Below are positions 52,449 through 64,000 of a stretch of DNA of 64,000 nt, in pieces. The position numbers and the translations under genes were made by a program. The stretch's first letter is position 1, and every line of letters starts with the position of its first letter. A model generated the notes under the pieces. That model had not been told where the DNA came from, ran no database searches, and saw only the letters and a program-made list of their open reading frames with translations. The DNA is from Algibacter pectinivorans (lineage in GTDB: Bacteria > Bacteroidota > Bacteroidia > Flavobacteriales > Flavobacteriaceae): positions 218,548 through 282,547 of the forward strand of contig NZ_FOMI01000005.1 in the NCBI RefSeq assembly GCF_900112595.1. Direction: 5' to 3'.

Positions 52449-53003
52449 ATGTCTGAAGTAAGTGAAAAAAAATGGTACGTTGTTCGTGCTGTAAGTGGTC
52501 AAGAAAATAAGATCAAAACTTATATCGAGAATGAAATTGCTCGTTTAGGGTTAGAAGATTATGTTGATCAAGTACTTGTACCAACAGAGAAGGTAATCCA
52601 AATCCGTAACGGAAAAAAGATTCAAAAAGAGAAAACTTTTTTTCCTGGATATATTATGGTTCAAGCTAATCTAACTGGTGAGGTGCCTCATATTATTAGA
52701 TCGGTTACTAATGTAATTGGTTTTTTAGGAGAAACAAAAGGTGGTGATCCTGTGCCGTTAAGACAATCTGAAGTTAACAGAATGTTAGGTAAGGTTGACG
52801 AACTTTCGGTAGAGGAAACGGCTAACGTTGCAATTCCGTTTACTAAAGGTGAAACAGTTAAAGTTATTGATGGTCCTTTCAACGGGTTTGATGGTACTAT
52901 TGAGAAAATTAACGAAGAAAAGCGTAAACTTGAAGTTATGGTTAAGATTTTCGGAAGAAAAACACCATTAGAGTTAAGTTATATGCAAGTTGAAAAAGTA
53001 TAA
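52449..53003 (+). CDS. nusG: Transcription termination/antitermination factor NusG
   Basis: 184 residues. The NGN domain begins KKWYVVRAVSGQENKIKTYI with FFPGYIMVQ; the C-terminal KOW domain holds GPFNGFDGTIEKINEEKRKL. It couples RNA polymerase with the ribosome and Rho. The next gene is rplK, 73 bp downstream. Confidence 0.97.
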   Translation: MSEVSEKKWYVVRAVSGQENKIKTYIENEIARLGLEDYVDQVLVPTEKVIQIRNGKKIQKEKTFFPGYIMVQANLTGEVPHIIRSVTNVIGFLGETKGGDPVPLRQSEVNRMLGKVDELSVEETANVAIPFTKGETVKVIDGPFNGFDGTIEKINEEKRKLEVMVKIFGRKTPLELSYMQVEKV

Positions 53004-53076
53004 TAGTGTTACATTACGATAGATGAGTCTTTCGCTTCCAAAAGAAAGATAACATCAAAAAATTAAATTATTAAAA

Positions 53077-53514
53077 ATGGCAAAAGAATTAGGTAAAGTA
53101 GTTAAGTTACAAGTTCGGGGAGGTGCTGCGAATCCATCGCCACCGGTTGGACCCGCTTTAGGAGCTGCAGGTGTTAACATCATGGAGTTCTGTAAGCAAT
53201 TCAATGCCAGAACTCAAGATAAAGCTGGTAAAGTATTACCAGTTGTTATATCTGTTTACAAAGACAAATCATTTGACTTTGTAATTAAAACTCCACCAGC
53301 AGCAGTTCAATTATTAGAAATTGCAAAGGTGAAGAAGGGTTCTGGAGAGCCAAACCGAAAAAAAGTAGCTAAAGTATCTTGGGATCAGGTTAAAACCATC
53401 GCAGAAGACAAAATGGTAGATTTAAATGCATTTACAATCGAGTCTGCTATGAAAATGGTTGCTGGTACAGCAAGATCGATGGGTATAACCGTAACAGGGC
53501 AATTCCCTTCTTAA
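53077..53514 (+). CDS. rplK: 50S ribosomal protein uL11
   Basis: 145 residues. [20 protein letters not shown] and the C-terminal RNA-binding domain ([10 protein letters not shown]) are typical for uL11. It forms the GTPase-associated centre of the ribosome. A weak hairpin TCTTTC-N10-GAAAGA at about 53031-53052 lies upstream. Confidence 0.97.
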   Translation: MAKELGKVVKLQVRGGAANPSPPVGPALGAAGVNIMEFCKQFNARTQDKAGKVLPVVISVYKDKSFDFVIKTPPAAVQLLEIAKVKKGSGEPNRKKVAKVSWDQVKTIAEDKMVDLNAFTIESAMKMVAGTARSMGITVTGQFPS

Positions 53515-53533
53515 TCTATTAAAGCATTAAAAA

Positions 53534-54223
53534 ATGGCAAGATTAACAAAAAAGCAAAAAGAGGCTTTAGCAAAAATTGAAAAAGGTAAAGTATATTCTT
53601 TAAACGAAGCTTCTGCTTTAATTAAAGAAATTACCAATACTAAGTTCGACGCATCAGTTGATTTAGCAGTACGTTTAGGAGTAGATCCACGTAAAGCTAA
53701 CCAAATGGTAAGAGGCGTGGTTTCACTACCTCACGGAACTGGTAAAGACATGAAAGTATTAGCATTAGTAACACCAGATAAAGAAGCGGAAGCTAAAGAA
53801 GCTGGAGCAGATTACGTTGGTTTAGATGAGTACCTTGATAAGATTAAAGGTGGTTGGACAGATGTAGACGTTATCGTTACTATGCCAAGTGTTATGGGTA
53901 AATTAGGTCCTTTAGGGCGTGTATTAGGTCCTCGTGGTTTAATGCCTAACCCTAAAACAGGAACAGTAACTATGGATGTTGCTAAAGCAGTTAGCGAAGT
54001 AAAAGCTGGTAAAATCGACTTTAAAGTAGATAAAACTGGTATTGTACATGCTGCTATAGGTAAAGCATCATTTAGTGCAGATAAAATTGCTGGTAACGCA
54101 AATGAATTATTAACAACATTAATAAAACTAAAACCGACAACCGCTAAAGGTGTTTATGTAAAAAGCATTTATATGTCTTCTACAATGAGCCCTAGTTTAG
54201 CTATTGATCCTAAAATTGGTTAA
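53534..54223 (+). CDS. rplA: 50S ribosomal protein uL1
   Basis: 229 residues. [40 protein letters not shown] and the C-terminal [11 protein letters not shown] are uL1 signatures. It builds the L1 stalk. It begins 19 bp after rplK. Confidence 0.97.
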   Translation: MARLTKKQKEALAKIEKGKVYSLNEASALIKEITNTKFDASVDLAVRLGVDPRKANQMVRGVVSLPHGTGKDMKVLALVTPDKEAEAKEAGADYVGLDEYLDKIKGGWTDVDVIVTMPSVMGKLGPLGRVLGPRGLMPNPKTGTVTMDVAKAVSEVKAGKIDFKVDKTGIVHAAIGKASFSADKIAGNANELLTTLIKLKPTTAKGVYVKSIYMSSTMSPSLAIDPKIG

Positions 54224-54244
54224 TTAAGTTAAAACTTTCAAATT

Positions 54245-54766
54245 ATGACTAGAGAAGAAAAATCACAAGTAATTGAGGACTTAACTGCAGAATTAGCTAA
54301 TAATGCAAATATCTATTTAACAGATATTTCAGGATTAAATGCAGGAACTACTTCTAACTTGCGTCGTGCTGCTTTTAAAGCAAACGTGCAAATGGCAGTT
54401 GTTAAGAATACATTACTTGAAAAAGCAATGGAAGCTTCAGATAGAGATTTTGGAGACCTTGCATCAGTATTAAAAGGAAATACATCTGTGATGTATTCTG
54501 AAACAGGTAATGCACCAGCTAAGTTAATTAAAACCTTCCGTAAAAAATCAGAGAAGCCTTTATTAAAAGGTGCCTTTATTGAGGAAGCAGTTTATATTGG
54601 CGACGATCAATTAGACATGTTAGTAGATATCAAGTCTAAAGAAGAGTTAATAGGAGAGATTGTTGGATTATTACAATCGCCTGCTAAAAACGTTATTTCT
54701 GCACTTAAATCAGGTGGAGGAACTATAGCTGGACTTATTAAAACACTTTCTGAGAGATCAGAATAG
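54245..54766 (+). CDS. rplJ: 50S ribosomal protein uL10
   Basis: 173 residues. The N-terminal RNA-binding domain includes YLTDISGLNAGTTSNLRRAA and the C-terminal helix binds L7/L12. It begins only 21 bp after rplA, so there is no space for an E. coli-type L10 leader between them. Confidence 0.96.
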   Translation: MTREEKSQVIEDLTAELANNANIYLTDISGLNAGTTSNLRRAAFKANVQMAVVKNTLLEKAMEASDRDFGDLASVLKGNTSVMYSETGNAPAKLIKTFRKKSEKPLLKGAFIEEAVYIGDDQLDMLVDIKSKEELIGEIVGLLQSPAKNVISALKSGGGTIAGLIKTLSERSE

Positions 54767-54831
54767 TATTAAACAGTACGCACTTTATTACAATTATATT
54801 ATTATTACAAAATTATTAAAACGATAGAAAA

Positions 54832-55209
54832 ATGGCAGATTTAAAAGATTTCGCAGAACAATTAGTTAACCTTACCGTAAAAGAAGTAAATGAGTTAGCA
54901 ACTATATTAAAAGATGAGTATGGTATCGAGCCTGCTGCTGCAGCTGTTGCTGTTGCTGCTGGTGGTGGAGCTGCTGGTGGAGACGCTGCAGAAGAGCAAA
55001 CTGAATTTGATGTAATCTTAAAAGCGGCAGGTGGTTCTAAACTAGCTGTAGTAAAATTAGTTAAAGAATTAACTGGTTTAGGATTAAAAGAAGCTAAAGG
55101 TTTAGTGGATGATGCACCAAGTGCAATCAAAGAAGGTGTTACTAAAGATGAAGCTGAAGCATTAAAAGCATCTTTAGAAGAGGCTGGAGCAGAGGTTGAG
55201 CTTAAGTAA
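54832..55209 (+). CDS. rplL: 50S ribosomal protein bL12 (L7/L12)
   Basis: 125 residues. The N-terminal dimer domain is followed by an Ala/Gly hinge ([16 protein letters not shown]) and the factor-binding C-terminal domain ([20 protein letters not shown]). It recruits translation factors. A long hairpin follows before rpoB. Confidence 0.97.
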   Translation: MADLKDFAEQLVNLTVKEVNELATILKDEYGIEPAAAAVAVAAGGGAAGGDAAEEQTEFDVILKAAGGSKLAVVKLVKELTGLGLKEAKGLVDDAPSAIKEGVTKDEAEALKASLEEAGAEVELK

Positions 55210-55232
55210 GCTTTACTACTCAATAATACAAA

Positions 55233-55274
55233 GGTTTAGGTATATCCCGCTTTTAGCGGGATAACACCTAGACC
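55233..55274 (+). other. Long hairpin between rplL and rpoB
   Basis: GGTTTAGGT (55233-55241) and TATCCCGC (55243-55250) pair with GCGGGATA (55256-55263) and ACCTAGACC (55266-55274) around a 5-nt loop, with one small internal bulge. There is no T-run. It is a candidate RNase III site or partial terminator separating ribosomal-protein from RNA-polymerase expression. Confidence 0.7.
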
Positions 55275-55401
55275 ATTTTGCGTATATAATGATATAGCAA
55301 AATAAATTGCAAAATCGCATTAAACTATGGATACATAATTTAATGTTTAATTAGTGTTTAAAAGCACTATCACTATTTTTTAATCAAAATTCCGTCCATT
55401 G

Positions 55402-58400
55402 ATGTTATCAACACAAGCTGAAAGATTAAATTTCTCGTCTATTGTAAATAAGACAGATTATCCAGACTTCTTGGATATTCAGATAAAATCCTTCCAGGAT
55501 TTTTTCCAATTAGAGACAAAATCTGAAGAAAGAGGTGATGAAGGTCTTTATAATACCTTCATGGAAAACTTTCCAATTACTGATTCACGTAATCAATTCG
55601 TTTTAGAATTTTTAGATTACTTCGTAGATCCACCAAGATATGCTATTGAAGAGTGTATTGAAAGAGGACTTACTTATAGCGTGCCGCTTAAAGCAAGGTT
55701 AAAGTTATATTGTACCGATCCTGAACATGAAGATTTCGAAACTATTGTTCAAGATGTGTACTTAGGAACTATACCTTACATGACACCATCTGGTACGTTT
55801 TGTATTAATGGTGCAGAGCGTGTAGTAGTATCTCAATTACACCGTTCACCAGGCGTATTTTTTGGTCAGTCTTTCCATGCTAATGGAACAAAATTATATT
55901 CAGCAAGAGTTATTCCATTCAAAGGATCTTGGATTGAGTTTGCTACAGACATCAATCAGGTGATGTATGCTTACATTGATAGAAAGAAAAAATTACCTGT
56001 TACTACGCTTTTCCGTGCCATTGGATTTGAGCGTGATAAAGATATATTAGAGATTTTCGATTTAGCAGAAGAAGCTAAAGTTTCAAAATCTGGATTAAAG
56101 AAATACTTAGGAAGAAAATTAGCTGCCCGTGTATTAAATACGTGGCATGAGGATTTTGTTGATGAAGATACAGGAGAAGTTGTATCTATCGAGCGTAACG
56201 AAATTGTGCTTGATCGTGATACGGTTCTTGATAAAGAAAATATAGAAGAAATTCTTGAAGCAGAAGTTAAAACGATTCTTTTACATAAAGAGTCTAATGA
56301 GCAGGGAGATTATGCTATTATTCATAATACGCTTCAAAAGGATCCAACAAACTCTGAAAAAGAGGCTGTTGAGCATATCTATAGACAATTACGTAATGCT
56401 GAGCCGCCAGATGAGGAAACAGCACGTGGAATTATAGATAAATTATTCTTCTCAGACCAACGTTACTCTTTAGGAGAGGTAGGTCGTTACAGAATGAACA
56501 AAAAATTAGGTTTAGATATCGGAATGGATAAGCAAGTGCTTACCAAAGAAGATATCATAACTATTATAAAATATTTAATCGAGCTTATCAATTCTAAAGC
56601 AGAGATTGATGATATTGATCACTTATCTAACCGTCGTGTTCGTACTGTAGGTGAGCAATTATCTTCTCAATTTGGTGTTGGTTTAGCTCGTATGGCTCGT
56701 ACTATTCGTGAGCGTATGAACGTTCGTGATAACGAGGTATTTACACCAATCGATTTAATTAATGCTAAGACGCTATCGTCTGTTATTAATTCTTTCTTTG
56801 GTACAAACCAGTTATCTCAATTTATGGATCAAACCAATCCTTTAGCTGAAATTACGCATAAGCGTCGTTTATCAGCTCTGGGACCAGGAGGTTTATCTAG
56901 AGAGAGAGCAGGATTTGAGGTTCGTGATGTTCACTATACACACTACGGTCGTTTATGTCCTATTGAAACACCAGAGGGACCAAATATTGGTTTAATATCG
57001 TCACTTTCAGTTTATGCTAAAGTGAATTCTATGGGATTCATTGAAACACCTTATAGAAAGGTAACGGAAGGTGTTGTAGATATTAAAAACGAACCAATTT
57101 ATTTAAGTGCAGAAGAGGAAGAAGATAAATTAATCGCTCAAGCAACAGTAAATGTTGATGATAACGGTAAAATTTTACATGATAAGGTAATTGCTAGAAT
57201 GGAAGGTGACTTCCCTGTAATTGACCCTAATGAGTTACATTATACAGATGTTGCACCAAACCAAATTTCGTCTATATCGGCTTCGTTAATTCCTTTCTTA
57301 GAACATGATGATGCGAATAGAGCCTTAATGGGATCTAACATGATGCGTCAAGCAGTTCCATTATTAAGAGTAGATGCTCCTATAGTTGGTACAGGGTTAG
57401 AGCGTCAAGTAGCATCAGATTCTAGAGTATTAATTAATGCTGAAGGAAATGGTGAAGTACTTTATGTTGATGCAAAAGAAATTCAAATTAGATATGATCG
57501 TACTGAAGATGAAGCTAAAGTAAGCTTCGATTCGGATGTTAAAACATATCAATTAGTAAAATTCCGTAAAACAAATCAAGGAACTTCTATTAACCTTAAA
57601 CCAATCGTTGTTAAAGGAGATAAAGTAACTAAAGGACAAGTTTTATGTGAAGGTTATGCAACACAAAAAGGAGAACTTGCTTTAGGTAGAAATATGAAAG
57701 TAGCCTTTATGCCTTGGAAAGGGTATAACTTTGAGGATGCGATTGTAATTTCTGAAAAAGTAGTTCGTGAAGATATCTTTACATCGATTCATATCGATGA
57801 GTATTCTCTTGATGTAAGAGATACTAAATTAGGTAACGAAGAATTAACAAATGATATTCCTAACGTTTCTGAAGAGGCTACAAAAGACCTTGATGAATAT
57901 GGAATGATTAGAGTTGGTGCCGAAGTTAAACCTGGAGATATCCTTATTGGTAAGATTACTCCAAAAGGAGAATCTGACCCAACTCCTGAAGAGAAATTAT
58001 TACGTGCTATTTTTGGAGATAAAGCAGGAGATGTTAAAGATGCATCTTTAAAAGCTTCACCTTCATTACATGGTGTTGTAATTGAAAAGAAATTATTCGC
58101 AAGAGCGGTAAAAGATAAGCGTAAAAGAGCACAAGATAAAGATGATATCTTAGCTTTAGAGGCGCAGTACGATAGAAAATTCGACGAGTTAAAAGATGTT
58201 TTAGTTGAAAAACTATTTGCTATTGTAAATGGTAAAACAGCTCAAGGTATTTATAACGATTTAGGTGAAGAGGTATTACCAAAAGGTAAAAAGTTTACAC
58301 TTAAAATGTTAAATGCTGTTGATGATTATGCGCATTTAGTGTCAGGTAAGTGGACAACAGATGAGCATACTAACAAGCTAGTTGCAGATTTAGTTCATAA

Positions 58401-59214
58401 CTACAAAATTAAAGAGAACGATTTACAAGGGGCATTACGTCGTGAGAAATTTACAATCTCTGTAGGTGATGAGTTACCAGCTGGAATTATCAAGTTAGCT
58501 AAAGTATACATTGCTAAGAAACGTAAGTTAAAAGTAGGTGATAAAATGGCAGGACGTCACGGTAACAAAGGTATTGTTGCTCGTATTGTTCGTCAAGAAG
58601 ATATGCCTTTCTTAGAAGATGGAACTCCAGTTGATATTGTACTTAACCCATTAGGTGTACCGTCTCGTATGAACATTGGTCAGATTTATGAAACTGTTCT
58701 TGGTTGGGCAGGTCAAAAATTAGATCGTAAGTATGCAACACCTATTTTTGATGGTGCTAATATCGATCAAATTAATGCTTTAACTGATGAAGCTGGAATA
58801 CCAAGATACGGTCATACTTATTTATATGATGGTGGAACAGGAGAGCGTTTCGATCAGCCAGCTACTGTTGGTGTGATTTACATGTTGAAATTAGGACACA
58901 TGGTAGACGATAAAATGCACGCACGTTCTATAGGACCTTACTCATTAATTACACAACAACCATTAGGTGGTAAAGCACAATTTGGTGGTCAGCGTTTTGG
59001 TGAGATGGAAGTTTGGGCACTTGAGGCTTATGGAGCATCAAGTACTTTACGCGAGATCTTAACTGTAAAATCTGATGATGTAATTGGTAGAGCTAAAACT
59101 TACGAAGCAATCGTAAAAGGCGAACCAATGCCAGATCCAGGTTTACCAGAATCATTCAACGTACTTATGCACGAATTGAAAGGTTTAGGTTTAGACATCA
59201 GATTAGAGGAGTAG
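55402..59214 (+). CDS. rpoB: DNA-directed RNA polymerase subunit beta
   Basis: 1270 residues from ATG 55402; the preceding in-frame TTG (55399) is ignored. The rifampicin region reads [20 protein letters not shown], and [20 protein letters not shown] lies near the C-terminus. The length fits Bacteroidota RpoB. It begins 192 bp after rplL with a long hairpin in between, and is followed 32 bp later by rpoC. Confidence 0.98.
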   Translation: MLSTQAERLNFSSIVNKTDYPDFLDIQIKSFQDFFQLETKSEERGDEGLYNTFMENFPITDSRNQFVLEFLDYFVDPPRYAIEECIERGLTYSVPLKARLKLYCTDPEHEDFETIVQDVYLGTIPYMTPSGTFCINGAERVVVSQLHRSPGVFFGQSFHANGTKLYSARVIPFKGSWIEFATDINQVMYAYIDRKKKLPVTTLFRAIGFERDKDILEIFDLAEEAKVSKSGLKKYLGRKLAARVLNTWHEDFVDEDTGEVVSIERNEIVLDRDTVLDKENIEEILEAEVKTILLHKESNEQGDYAIIHNTLQKDPTNSEKEAVEHIYRQLRNAEPPDEETARGIIDKLFFSDQRYSLGEVGRYRMNKKLGLDIGMDKQVLTKEDIITIIKYLIELINSKAEIDDIDHLSNRRVRTVGEQLSSQFGVGLARMARTIRERMNVRDNEVFTPIDLINAKTLSSVINSFFGTNQLSQFMDQTNPLAEITHKRRLSALGPGGLSRERAGFEVRDVHYTHYGRLCPIETPEGPNIGLISSLSVYAKVNSMGFIETPYRKVTEGVVDIKNEPIYLSAEEEEDKLIAQATVNVDDNGKILHDKVIARMEGDFPVIDPNELHYTDVAPNQISSISASLIPFLEHDDANRALMGSNMMRQAVPLLRVDAPIVGTGLERQVASDSRVLINAEGNGEVLYVDAKEIQIRYDRTEDEAKVSFDSDVKTYQLVKFRKTNQGTSINLKPIVVKGDKVTKGQVLCEGYATQKGELALGRNMKVAFMPWKGYNFEDAIVISEKVVREDIFTSIHIDEYSLDVRDTKLGNEELTNDIPNVSEEATKDLDEYGMIRVGAEVKPGDILIGKITPKGESDPTPEEKLLRAIFGDKAGDVKDASLKASPSLHGVVIEKKLFARAVKDKRKRAQDKDDILALEAQYDRKFDELKDVLVEKLFAIVNGKTAQGIYNDLGEEVLPKGKKFTLKMLNAVDDYAHLVSGKWTTDEHTNKLVADLVHNYKIKENDLQGALRREKFTISVGDELPAGIIKLAKVYIAKKRKLKVGDKMAGRHGNKGIVARIVRQEDMPFLEDGTPVDIVLNPLGVPSRMNIGQIYETVLGWAGQKLDRKYATPIFDGANIDQINALTDEAGIPRYGHTYLYDGGTGERFDQPATVGVIYMLKLGHMVDDKMHARSIGPYSLITQQPLGGKAQFGGQRFGEMEVWALEAYGASSTLREILTVKSDDVIGRAKTYEAIVKGEPMPDPGLPESFNVLMHELKGLGLDIRLEE

Positions 59215-59246
59215 TTAATTAATTAAATTCATTTCAACCATTTATT

Positions 59247-62200
59247 ATGGCAAGAAAACAAGATAAAAATACAGTTAAGAGATTCAACAAAATCTCAATT
59301 GGTTTAGCATCACCAGAGTCTATTTTAGCAGAGTCTAGAGGTGAAGTTTTAAAACCAGAAACTATCAATTATCGAACTCACAAACCTGAACGTGATGGTT
59401 TGTTCTGTGAGCGTATTTTTGGTCCTGTAAAGGATTATGAGTGTGCTTGTGGTAAATATAAAAGAATTCGTTACAAGGGTATTGTATGTGACCGTTGTGG
59501 TGTAGAAGTAACAGAAAAGAAAGTACGTCGTGATAGAGTAGGACACATTAACTTAGTGGTGCCTGTAGCTCATATCTGGTACTTCCGTTCTTTACCAAAT
59601 AAAATAGGTTATTTATTAGGATTACCATCTAAGAAATTAGATATGATTATTTACTACGAACGTTATGTAGTAATTCAACCAGGTAATGCTAAAAATGAAG
59701 AAGGTGAACCATTACAAAAAATGGATTTCCTTACTGAAGAAGAATACCTAAATGTATTAGAATCACTTCCTCAAGATAATCAGTATTTAGATGATGAAGA
59801 CCCAAATAAGTTTTTAGCTAAAATGGGTGCTGAGTGTTTAATAGACTTATTAGCAAGAATTGATTTAGAATCATTATCATATGAGTTACGTCACAAAGCA
59901 AATACAGAAACGTCTAAACAACGTAAAACAGAGGCTTTAAAACGTTTACAAGTAGTAGAATCTTTAAAAGAATCTAACGCTAATCGTGAAAATCGTCCAG
60001 AATGGATGATTATGAAGGTTGTGCCAATTATTCCACCAGAATTACGTCCGTTAGTGCCGTTAGATGGTGGTCGTTTTGCAACTTCAGATTTAAATGATTT
60101 ATACCGTCGTGTAATTATCCGTAACAACCGTCTTAAAAGATTAGTTGAGATAAAAGCGCCAGAAGTAATTTTACGTAACGAAAAACGTATGTTACAAGAA
60201 TCGGTAGATTCATTATTTGATAACACTCGTAAATCTTCAGCTGTAAAAACAGATTCTAACAGACCGTTAAAATCACTTTCAGATTCACTTAAAGGTAAGC
60301 AAGGGCGTTTCCGTCAAAACTTACTTGGTAAGCGTGTTGATTATTCTGCACGTTCTGTAATTGTTGTTGGTCCAGAATTAAGATTATTTGAATGTGGATT
60401 GCCTAAAAATATGGCAGCCGAGTTATACAAACCTTTCGTAATTAGAAAACTAATTGAAAGAGGTATTGTAAAAACTGTAAAATCTGCAAAGAAAATTATA
60501 GATAAAAGAGAACCAGTGGTTTGGGATATCTTGGAAAATGTTCTTAAAGGACATCCGGTATTACTAAACCGTGCGCCTACTTTACACCGTTTGGGTATAC
60601 AAGCTTTTCAACCAAAATTAATTGAAGGAAAAGCAATTCAATTACACCCATTAGCATGTGCGGCATTTAATGCCGATTTTGATGGTGACCAGATGGCAGT
60701 TCACTTACCACTAGGACCAGAAGCAATATTAGAGTGTCAAATGTTAATGTTGGCCTCTCATAATATTTTAAATCCAGCAAATGGTGCGCCAGTAACTGTA
60801 CCTTCTCAGGATATGGTACTTGGTTTATACTACATGACTAAGTTACGTACTTCTACTGCAGAAGTAAAAGTAAAAGGTGAAGGTTTAACCTTCTATTCTC
60901 CAGAAGAAGTTGAGATTGCTTTTAATGAAGGAAAGGTGGATTTAAATGCTGGTATTAAAGTAAGAACTATTGATATTAATGAAGATGGTAAGTTAGACAG
61001 AATGATTGTTGAAACTACTGTTGGTCGTGTGTTATTTAACCAACACGTGCCACAAGCAGCAGGATTCATCAACCAAGTATTAACCAAAAAATCTTTAAGA
61101 GATATTATTGGTGATATTCTTAAGGCAACATCTGTTCCTGAATGTGCTGATTTCTTAGATAGTATTAGAACATTAGGATTCAAATTTGCATTTCAAGGTG
61201 GATTATCATTTAGTTTAGGTGATATTATTATCCCACCAGAAAAGCAAAGTATGATTGATAAAGCTAATGGTTTAGTTGACGGTATTACTGGAAACTACAA
61301 CATGGGGCTTATTACAAATAACGAGCGTTATAATCAAGTTATTGATATCTGGACATCTACCAATGCAGAATTGACTGAATTGTCAATGAAACGTATTAGA
61401 GAAGATCAACAAGGGTTTAACTCGGTGTTTATGATGCTTGACTCTGGAGCACGTGGATCTAAAGAACAGATTCGTCAGTTAACAGGTATGCGTGGATTAA
61501 TGGCTAAGCCTAAAAAATCTACAGCAGGAGGTGGATCTATTATTGAGAATCCAATTCTTTCTAACTTTAAAGAAGGACTTTCAATTTTAGAATACTTTAT
61601 CTCTACTCACGGTGCACGTAAAGGTCTTGCGGATACGGCTCTTAAAACTGCCGATGCGGGTTACTTAACACGTCGTTTAGTGGATGTATCTCAAGATGTT
61701 ATTGTCAATACTGAAGATTGTGGTACTTTAAGAGGTGTTGAAGTTGAAGCATTGAAAAAGAATGATGAAGTAGTTGAGAAATTACAAGAAAGAATAGTTG
61801 GTCGTGTGTCATTAAATGATGTTGTAAACCCGCTTACTGATGAGTTATTAGTTTCAGCCGGACAGTTAATTGAAGATGATGTTGCTAAAGCAATTGAAGC
61901 ATCTCCTATTGATAGTTTAGAGGTGCGTTCAGCCTTAACTTGTGAAGCGTTACAGGGTATTTGTGCTAAATGTTACGGACGTAACTTAGCTACAGGTAAA
62001 ATGGTACAACGTGGTGAAGCTGTTGGTGTAGTTGCAGCACAATCAATTGGAGAACCTGGTACACAATTAACACTACGTACATTCCACGTGGGTGGTATTG
62101 CAGGTAACATTTCAGAAGAAAACAGCTTAGCAGTTAAGTTTGATGGTATTGCTGAAATTGAAGATTTAAAAACAGTTAAAGGTCAAGATAGCGAAGGAAA

Positions 62201-63548
62201 TGATGCAGATATTGTTATTTCTAGAACATCTGAGCTTAAACTTATTGATAAGAAAACAGGTATTGTTTTAAGTACTAATAATATTCCTTACGGTTCTACT
62301 ATTCAAATAGAGAATGGTGATAAATTAAGTAAAGGTGATGTGGTGTGTACTTGGGATCCATATAATGGTGTAATCGTTTCAGAATTTGCTGGTAAAGTAA
62401 GATATGAAAACGTTGAGCAAGGTATTACATACCAAGTTGAAATTGATGAACAAACAGGTTTCCAAGAAAAAGTAATTTCCGAATCTAGAAATAAAAAGCT
62501 TATTCCAACGCTTCATATTGAAGATTCTAAAGGAGAAACCATGCGTTCTTACAACTTACCAGTAGGAGCTCATTTAATGATTGACGATGGCGATAAAATT
62601 AGTGTTGGTAAAATATTAGTTAAAATACCTCGTAAATCTTCTAAAGCAGGTGATATTACCGGTGGTCTTCCTCGTGTAACTGAGTTATTTGAAGCACGTA
62701 ACCCATCTAACCCAGCAGTTGTTAGTGCCATTGATGGTGTGGTTTCTTTTGGTAAAATTAAAAGAGGTAACCGTGAGATTATAGTAGAGTCTAAATTAGG
62801 TGATGTTAAGAAATACTTAGTGAAGTTATCAAGTCAGATTCTTGTACAAGAAAATGATTTCGTAAAAGCTGGTATGCCATTATCTGATGGTTCTATTACG
62901 CCTAACGATATCTTGAATATTAAAGGGCCTTCAGCTGTTCAACAATACTTAGTAAATGAAGTACAAGAAGTATATCGTTTACAAGGTGTGAAAATTAATG
63001 ATAAGCACTTCGAGGTTGTTGTAAGACAAATGATGCGTAAAGTTAGAATTATTGATTCTGGCGATACTATTTTCTTAGAAGATCAATTAGCTCATAAGGC
63101 AGATTTCATCAAAGAAAACGATGATATTTTTGGAATGAAAGTTATTGAAGATGCAGGAGATTCATCCAACCTTAAAGCGGGACAAATTATTTCGCCTCGT
63201 GAGTTAAGAGATGAGAATTCTATTTTACGTAGAGAAGATAAAGCTTTAGTAGTAGCAAGAGATGCACAACCTGCAACGGCTACACCAATACTGCAAGGTA
63301 TTACTAGAGCCTCACTTCAAACAAAGTCATTCATCTCTGCTGCTTCTTTCCAAGAAACAACTAAAGTACTTAACGAAGCCGCTGTTGCTGGTAAAGTTGA
63401 TTCTTTAGAAGGATTGAAAGAAAATGTAATTGTAGGACATAGAATTCCTGCAGGTACAGGTATGAGAAGTTACTCTGATATTATTGTTGGCTCTAAGGAA
63501 GAGTTTGACGAAATGATGCAAGTAAAACAAGAATTGAATTATAATTAA
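59247..63548 (+). CDS. rpoC: DNA-directed RNA polymerase subunit beta-prime
   Basis: 1433 residues. The N-terminal zinc site is [20 protein letters not shown], the Mg2+ catalytic loop [12 protein letters not shown], and a second zinc site lies near [13 protein letters not shown]. The trigger-loop region [20 protein letters not shown] is intact. It is full length. It is followed by a hairpin repeat and a strong terminator, closing the block. Confidence 0.98.
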   Translation: MARKQDKNTVKRFNKISIGLASPESILAESRGEVLKPETINYRTHKPERDGLFCERIFGPVKDYECACGKYKRIRYKGIVCDRCGVEVTEKKVRRDRVGHINLVVPVAHIWYFRSLPNKIGYLLGLPSKKLDMIIYYERYVVIQPGNAKNEEGEPLQKMDFLTEEEYLNVLESLPQDNQYLDDEDPNKFLAKMGAECLIDLLARIDLESLSYELRHKANTETSKQRKTEALKRLQVVESLKESNANRENRPEWMIMKVVPIIPPELRPLVPLDGGRFATSDLNDLYRRVIIRNNRLKRLVEIKAPEVILRNEKRMLQESVDSLFDNTRKSSAVKTDSNRPLKSLSDSLKGKQGRFRQNLLGKRVDYSARSVIVVGPELRLFECGLPKNMAAELYKPFVIRKLIERGIVKTVKSAKKIIDKREPVVWDILENVLKGHPVLLNRAPTLHRLGIQAFQPKLIEGKAIQLHPLACAAFNADFDGDQMAVHLPLGPEAILECQMLMLASHNILNPANGAPVTVPSQDMVLGLYYMTKLRTSTAEVKVKGEGLTFYSPEEVEIAFNEGKVDLNAGIKVRTIDINEDGKLDRMIVETTVGRVLFNQHVPQAAGFINQVLTKKSLRDIIGDILKATSVPECADFLDSIRTLGFKFAFQGGLSFSLGDIIIPPEKQSMIDKANGLVDGITGNYNMGLITNNERYNQVIDIWTSTNAELTELSMKRIREDQQGFNSVFMMLDSGARGSKEQIRQLTGMRGLMAKPKKSTAGGGSIIENPILSNFKEGLSILEYFISTHGARKGLADTALKTADAGYLTRRLVDVSQDVIVNTEDCGTLRGVEVEALKKNDEVVEKLQERIVGRVSLNDVVNPLTDELLVSAGQLIEDDVAKAIEASPIDSLEVRSALTCEALQGICAKCYGRNLATGKMVQRGEAVGVVAAQSIGEPGTQLTLRTFHVGGIAGNISEENSLAVKFDGIAEIEDLKTVKGQDSEGNDADIVISRTSELKLIDKKTGIVLSTNNIPYGSTIQIENGDKLSKGDVVCTWDPYNGVIVSEFAGKVRYENVEQGITYQVEIDEQTGFQEKVISESRNKKLIPTLHIEDSKGETMRSYNLPVGAHLMIDDGDKISVGKILVKIPRKSSKAGDITGGLPRVTELFEARNPSNPAVVSAIDGVVSFGKIKRGNREIIVESKLGDVKKYLVKLSSQILVQENDFVKAGMPLSDGSITPNDILNIKGPSAVQQYLVNEVQEVYRLQGVKINDKHFEVVVRQMMRKVRIIDSGDTIFLEDQLAHKADFIKENDDIFGMKVIEDAGDSSNLKAGQIISPRELRDENSILRREDKALVVARDAQPATATPILQGITRASLQTKSFISAASFQETTKVLNEAAVAGKVDSLEGLKENVIVGHRIPAGTGMRSYSDIIVGSKEEFDEMMQVKQELNYN

Positions 63549-63556
63549 AATTATTA

Positions 63557-63577
63557 TTCCTGCGGAGGCAGGAATCT
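63557..63577 (+). repeat. Short hairpin repeat, copy 5
   Basis: TTCCTGC-GGAG-GCAGGAA followed by TCT, directly behind rpoC. Confidence 0.65.
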
Positions 63578-63584
63578 ATAAAAC

Positions 63585-63619
63585 AAAAGCCTTCATATGT
63601 ACTATATATGAAGGCTTTT
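63585..63619 (+). terminator. Intrinsic terminator after rpoC
   Basis: AAAAGCCTTCATAT (63585-63598) pairs with ATATGAAGGCTTTT (63606-63619) over a 7-nt loop, with T-residues at the end. Confidence 0.85.
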
Positions 63620-63639
63620 AATATTTAAAGTAAATTATT

Positions 63640-63957
63640 ATGGCAAACGAAAATGATAAACCCAAACAGGGACAAATTAATATTGAACTAGACGAAAAGG
63701 TAGCCGAGGGTACATACTCTAACTTGGCTATTATAAACCATTCGGTTTCAGAGTTTGTTGTTGATTTTGTAAATATTATGCCTGGTGTTCCTAAAAATAA
63801 GGTTAAATCTAGAATTATTTTAACGCCACAGCATGCCAAACGTTTATTAAAGGCTTTAGGCGAAAACGTTACAAGATTCGAGAACGCCCATGGTGAAATT
63901 AAGGATTATGAGCAACCACCAATGCCATTAAATTTTGGACCAACGGGTCAGGCATAG
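63640..63957 (+). CDS. DUF3467 family protein
   Basis: A 105-residue soluble protein. INIELDEKVAEGTYSNLAII and VNIMPGVPKNKVKSRIILTP are the conserved stretches of DUF3467, of unknown function, often found next to rpoC in Bacteroidota. It starts 20 bp after the rpoC terminator. The gap between the -7 region and start is short and no clear promoter is seen. Confidence 0.85.
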   Translation: MANENDKPKQGQINIELDEKVAEGTYSNLAIINHSVSEFVVDFVNIMPGVPKNKVKSRIILTPQHAKRLLKALGENVTRFENAHGEIKDYEQPPMPLNFGPTGQA

Positions 63958-64000
63958 TCTTGATAATTTAATTGTATCTATTTTTATTAATAGTGGTGCT

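Noticed and set aside
54816..55223. 135-codon Ala/Ser/Pro-rich minus-strand frame over rplL
   Set aside because: Mirror of the Ala-rich rplL coding sequence; composition is an artefact.

Overview
The window is a 64 kb chromosomal piece of a marine-type Flavobacteriaceae (Bacteroidota). The evidence is low G+C content, -7 promoter boxes of the form TAnnTTTG, A-rich leaders with almost no Shine-Dalgarno sequences, a type IX secretion C-terminal domain, a CreD protein with a HTH_34-type regulator, and the order rpsU-xerC-hpf-tRNAs-tuf-secE-nusG-rplKAJL-rpoBC. The tmRNA tag ends in GENNYALAA. I see no transposase, CRISPR array, rRNA or phage.

Layout. 1-5.6 kb: the end of a GH2 beta-galactosidase, a lipoprotein sulfatase, and on the minus strand a large secreted Asp-box protein followed by a small two-domain lipoprotein. 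5.8-11.8 kb: an AraC-type regulator divergent from four genes that together form a complete trans-4-hydroxy-L-proline to 2-oxoglutarate pathway. 12.0-22.0 kb: tmRNA, a saccharopine/alanine dehydrogenase-like enzyme, an SDR with an apparent ATT start, small membrane proteins, a CreD locus, a CDGSH protein and kdsA. 22.2-32.1 kb: typA, then an AT-rich envelope island with two tandem flippases, an EptA-like phosphoethanolamine transferase, three glycosyltransferases and ftsE. 32.3-48.1 kb: mostly housekeeping and poorly characterised genes (TPR protein, outer-membrane barrel, methyltransferase, YkgJ-like protein, thioredoxin-like protein, hydroxylase, DUF2851, K+ channel, AGCS symporter, HhH protein, acyl-CoA dehydrogenase). 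48.4-64 kb: the conserved translation/transcription block ending in rpoB, rpoC and a DUF3467 protein.

How the genes work together. The hydroxyproline genes form one catabolic unit: epimerase, D-hydroxyproline oxidase, deaminase, semialdehyde dehydrogenase. KdsA, the flippases, the glycosyltransferases and the phosphoethanolamine transferase all point to LPS or surface polysaccharide assembly. The last 15 kb is gene-expression machinery with visible RNA signals: a strong SD at rpsU, a hairpin right after the tRNA promoter, and a long hairpin between rplL and rpoB.

The least explained material lies between genes. A dispersed structured element is present in six copies with complementary ends, one copy showing a paired compensatory change. 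A second, shorter hairpin repeat occurs five times in one orientation with varying but complementary arms. A 19-bp palindromic operator occurs in front of creD and again in front of a nearby membrane-protein gene. Two genes appear to start at ATT just downstream of good promoters. All assignments come from reading the sequence; no database search was possible.
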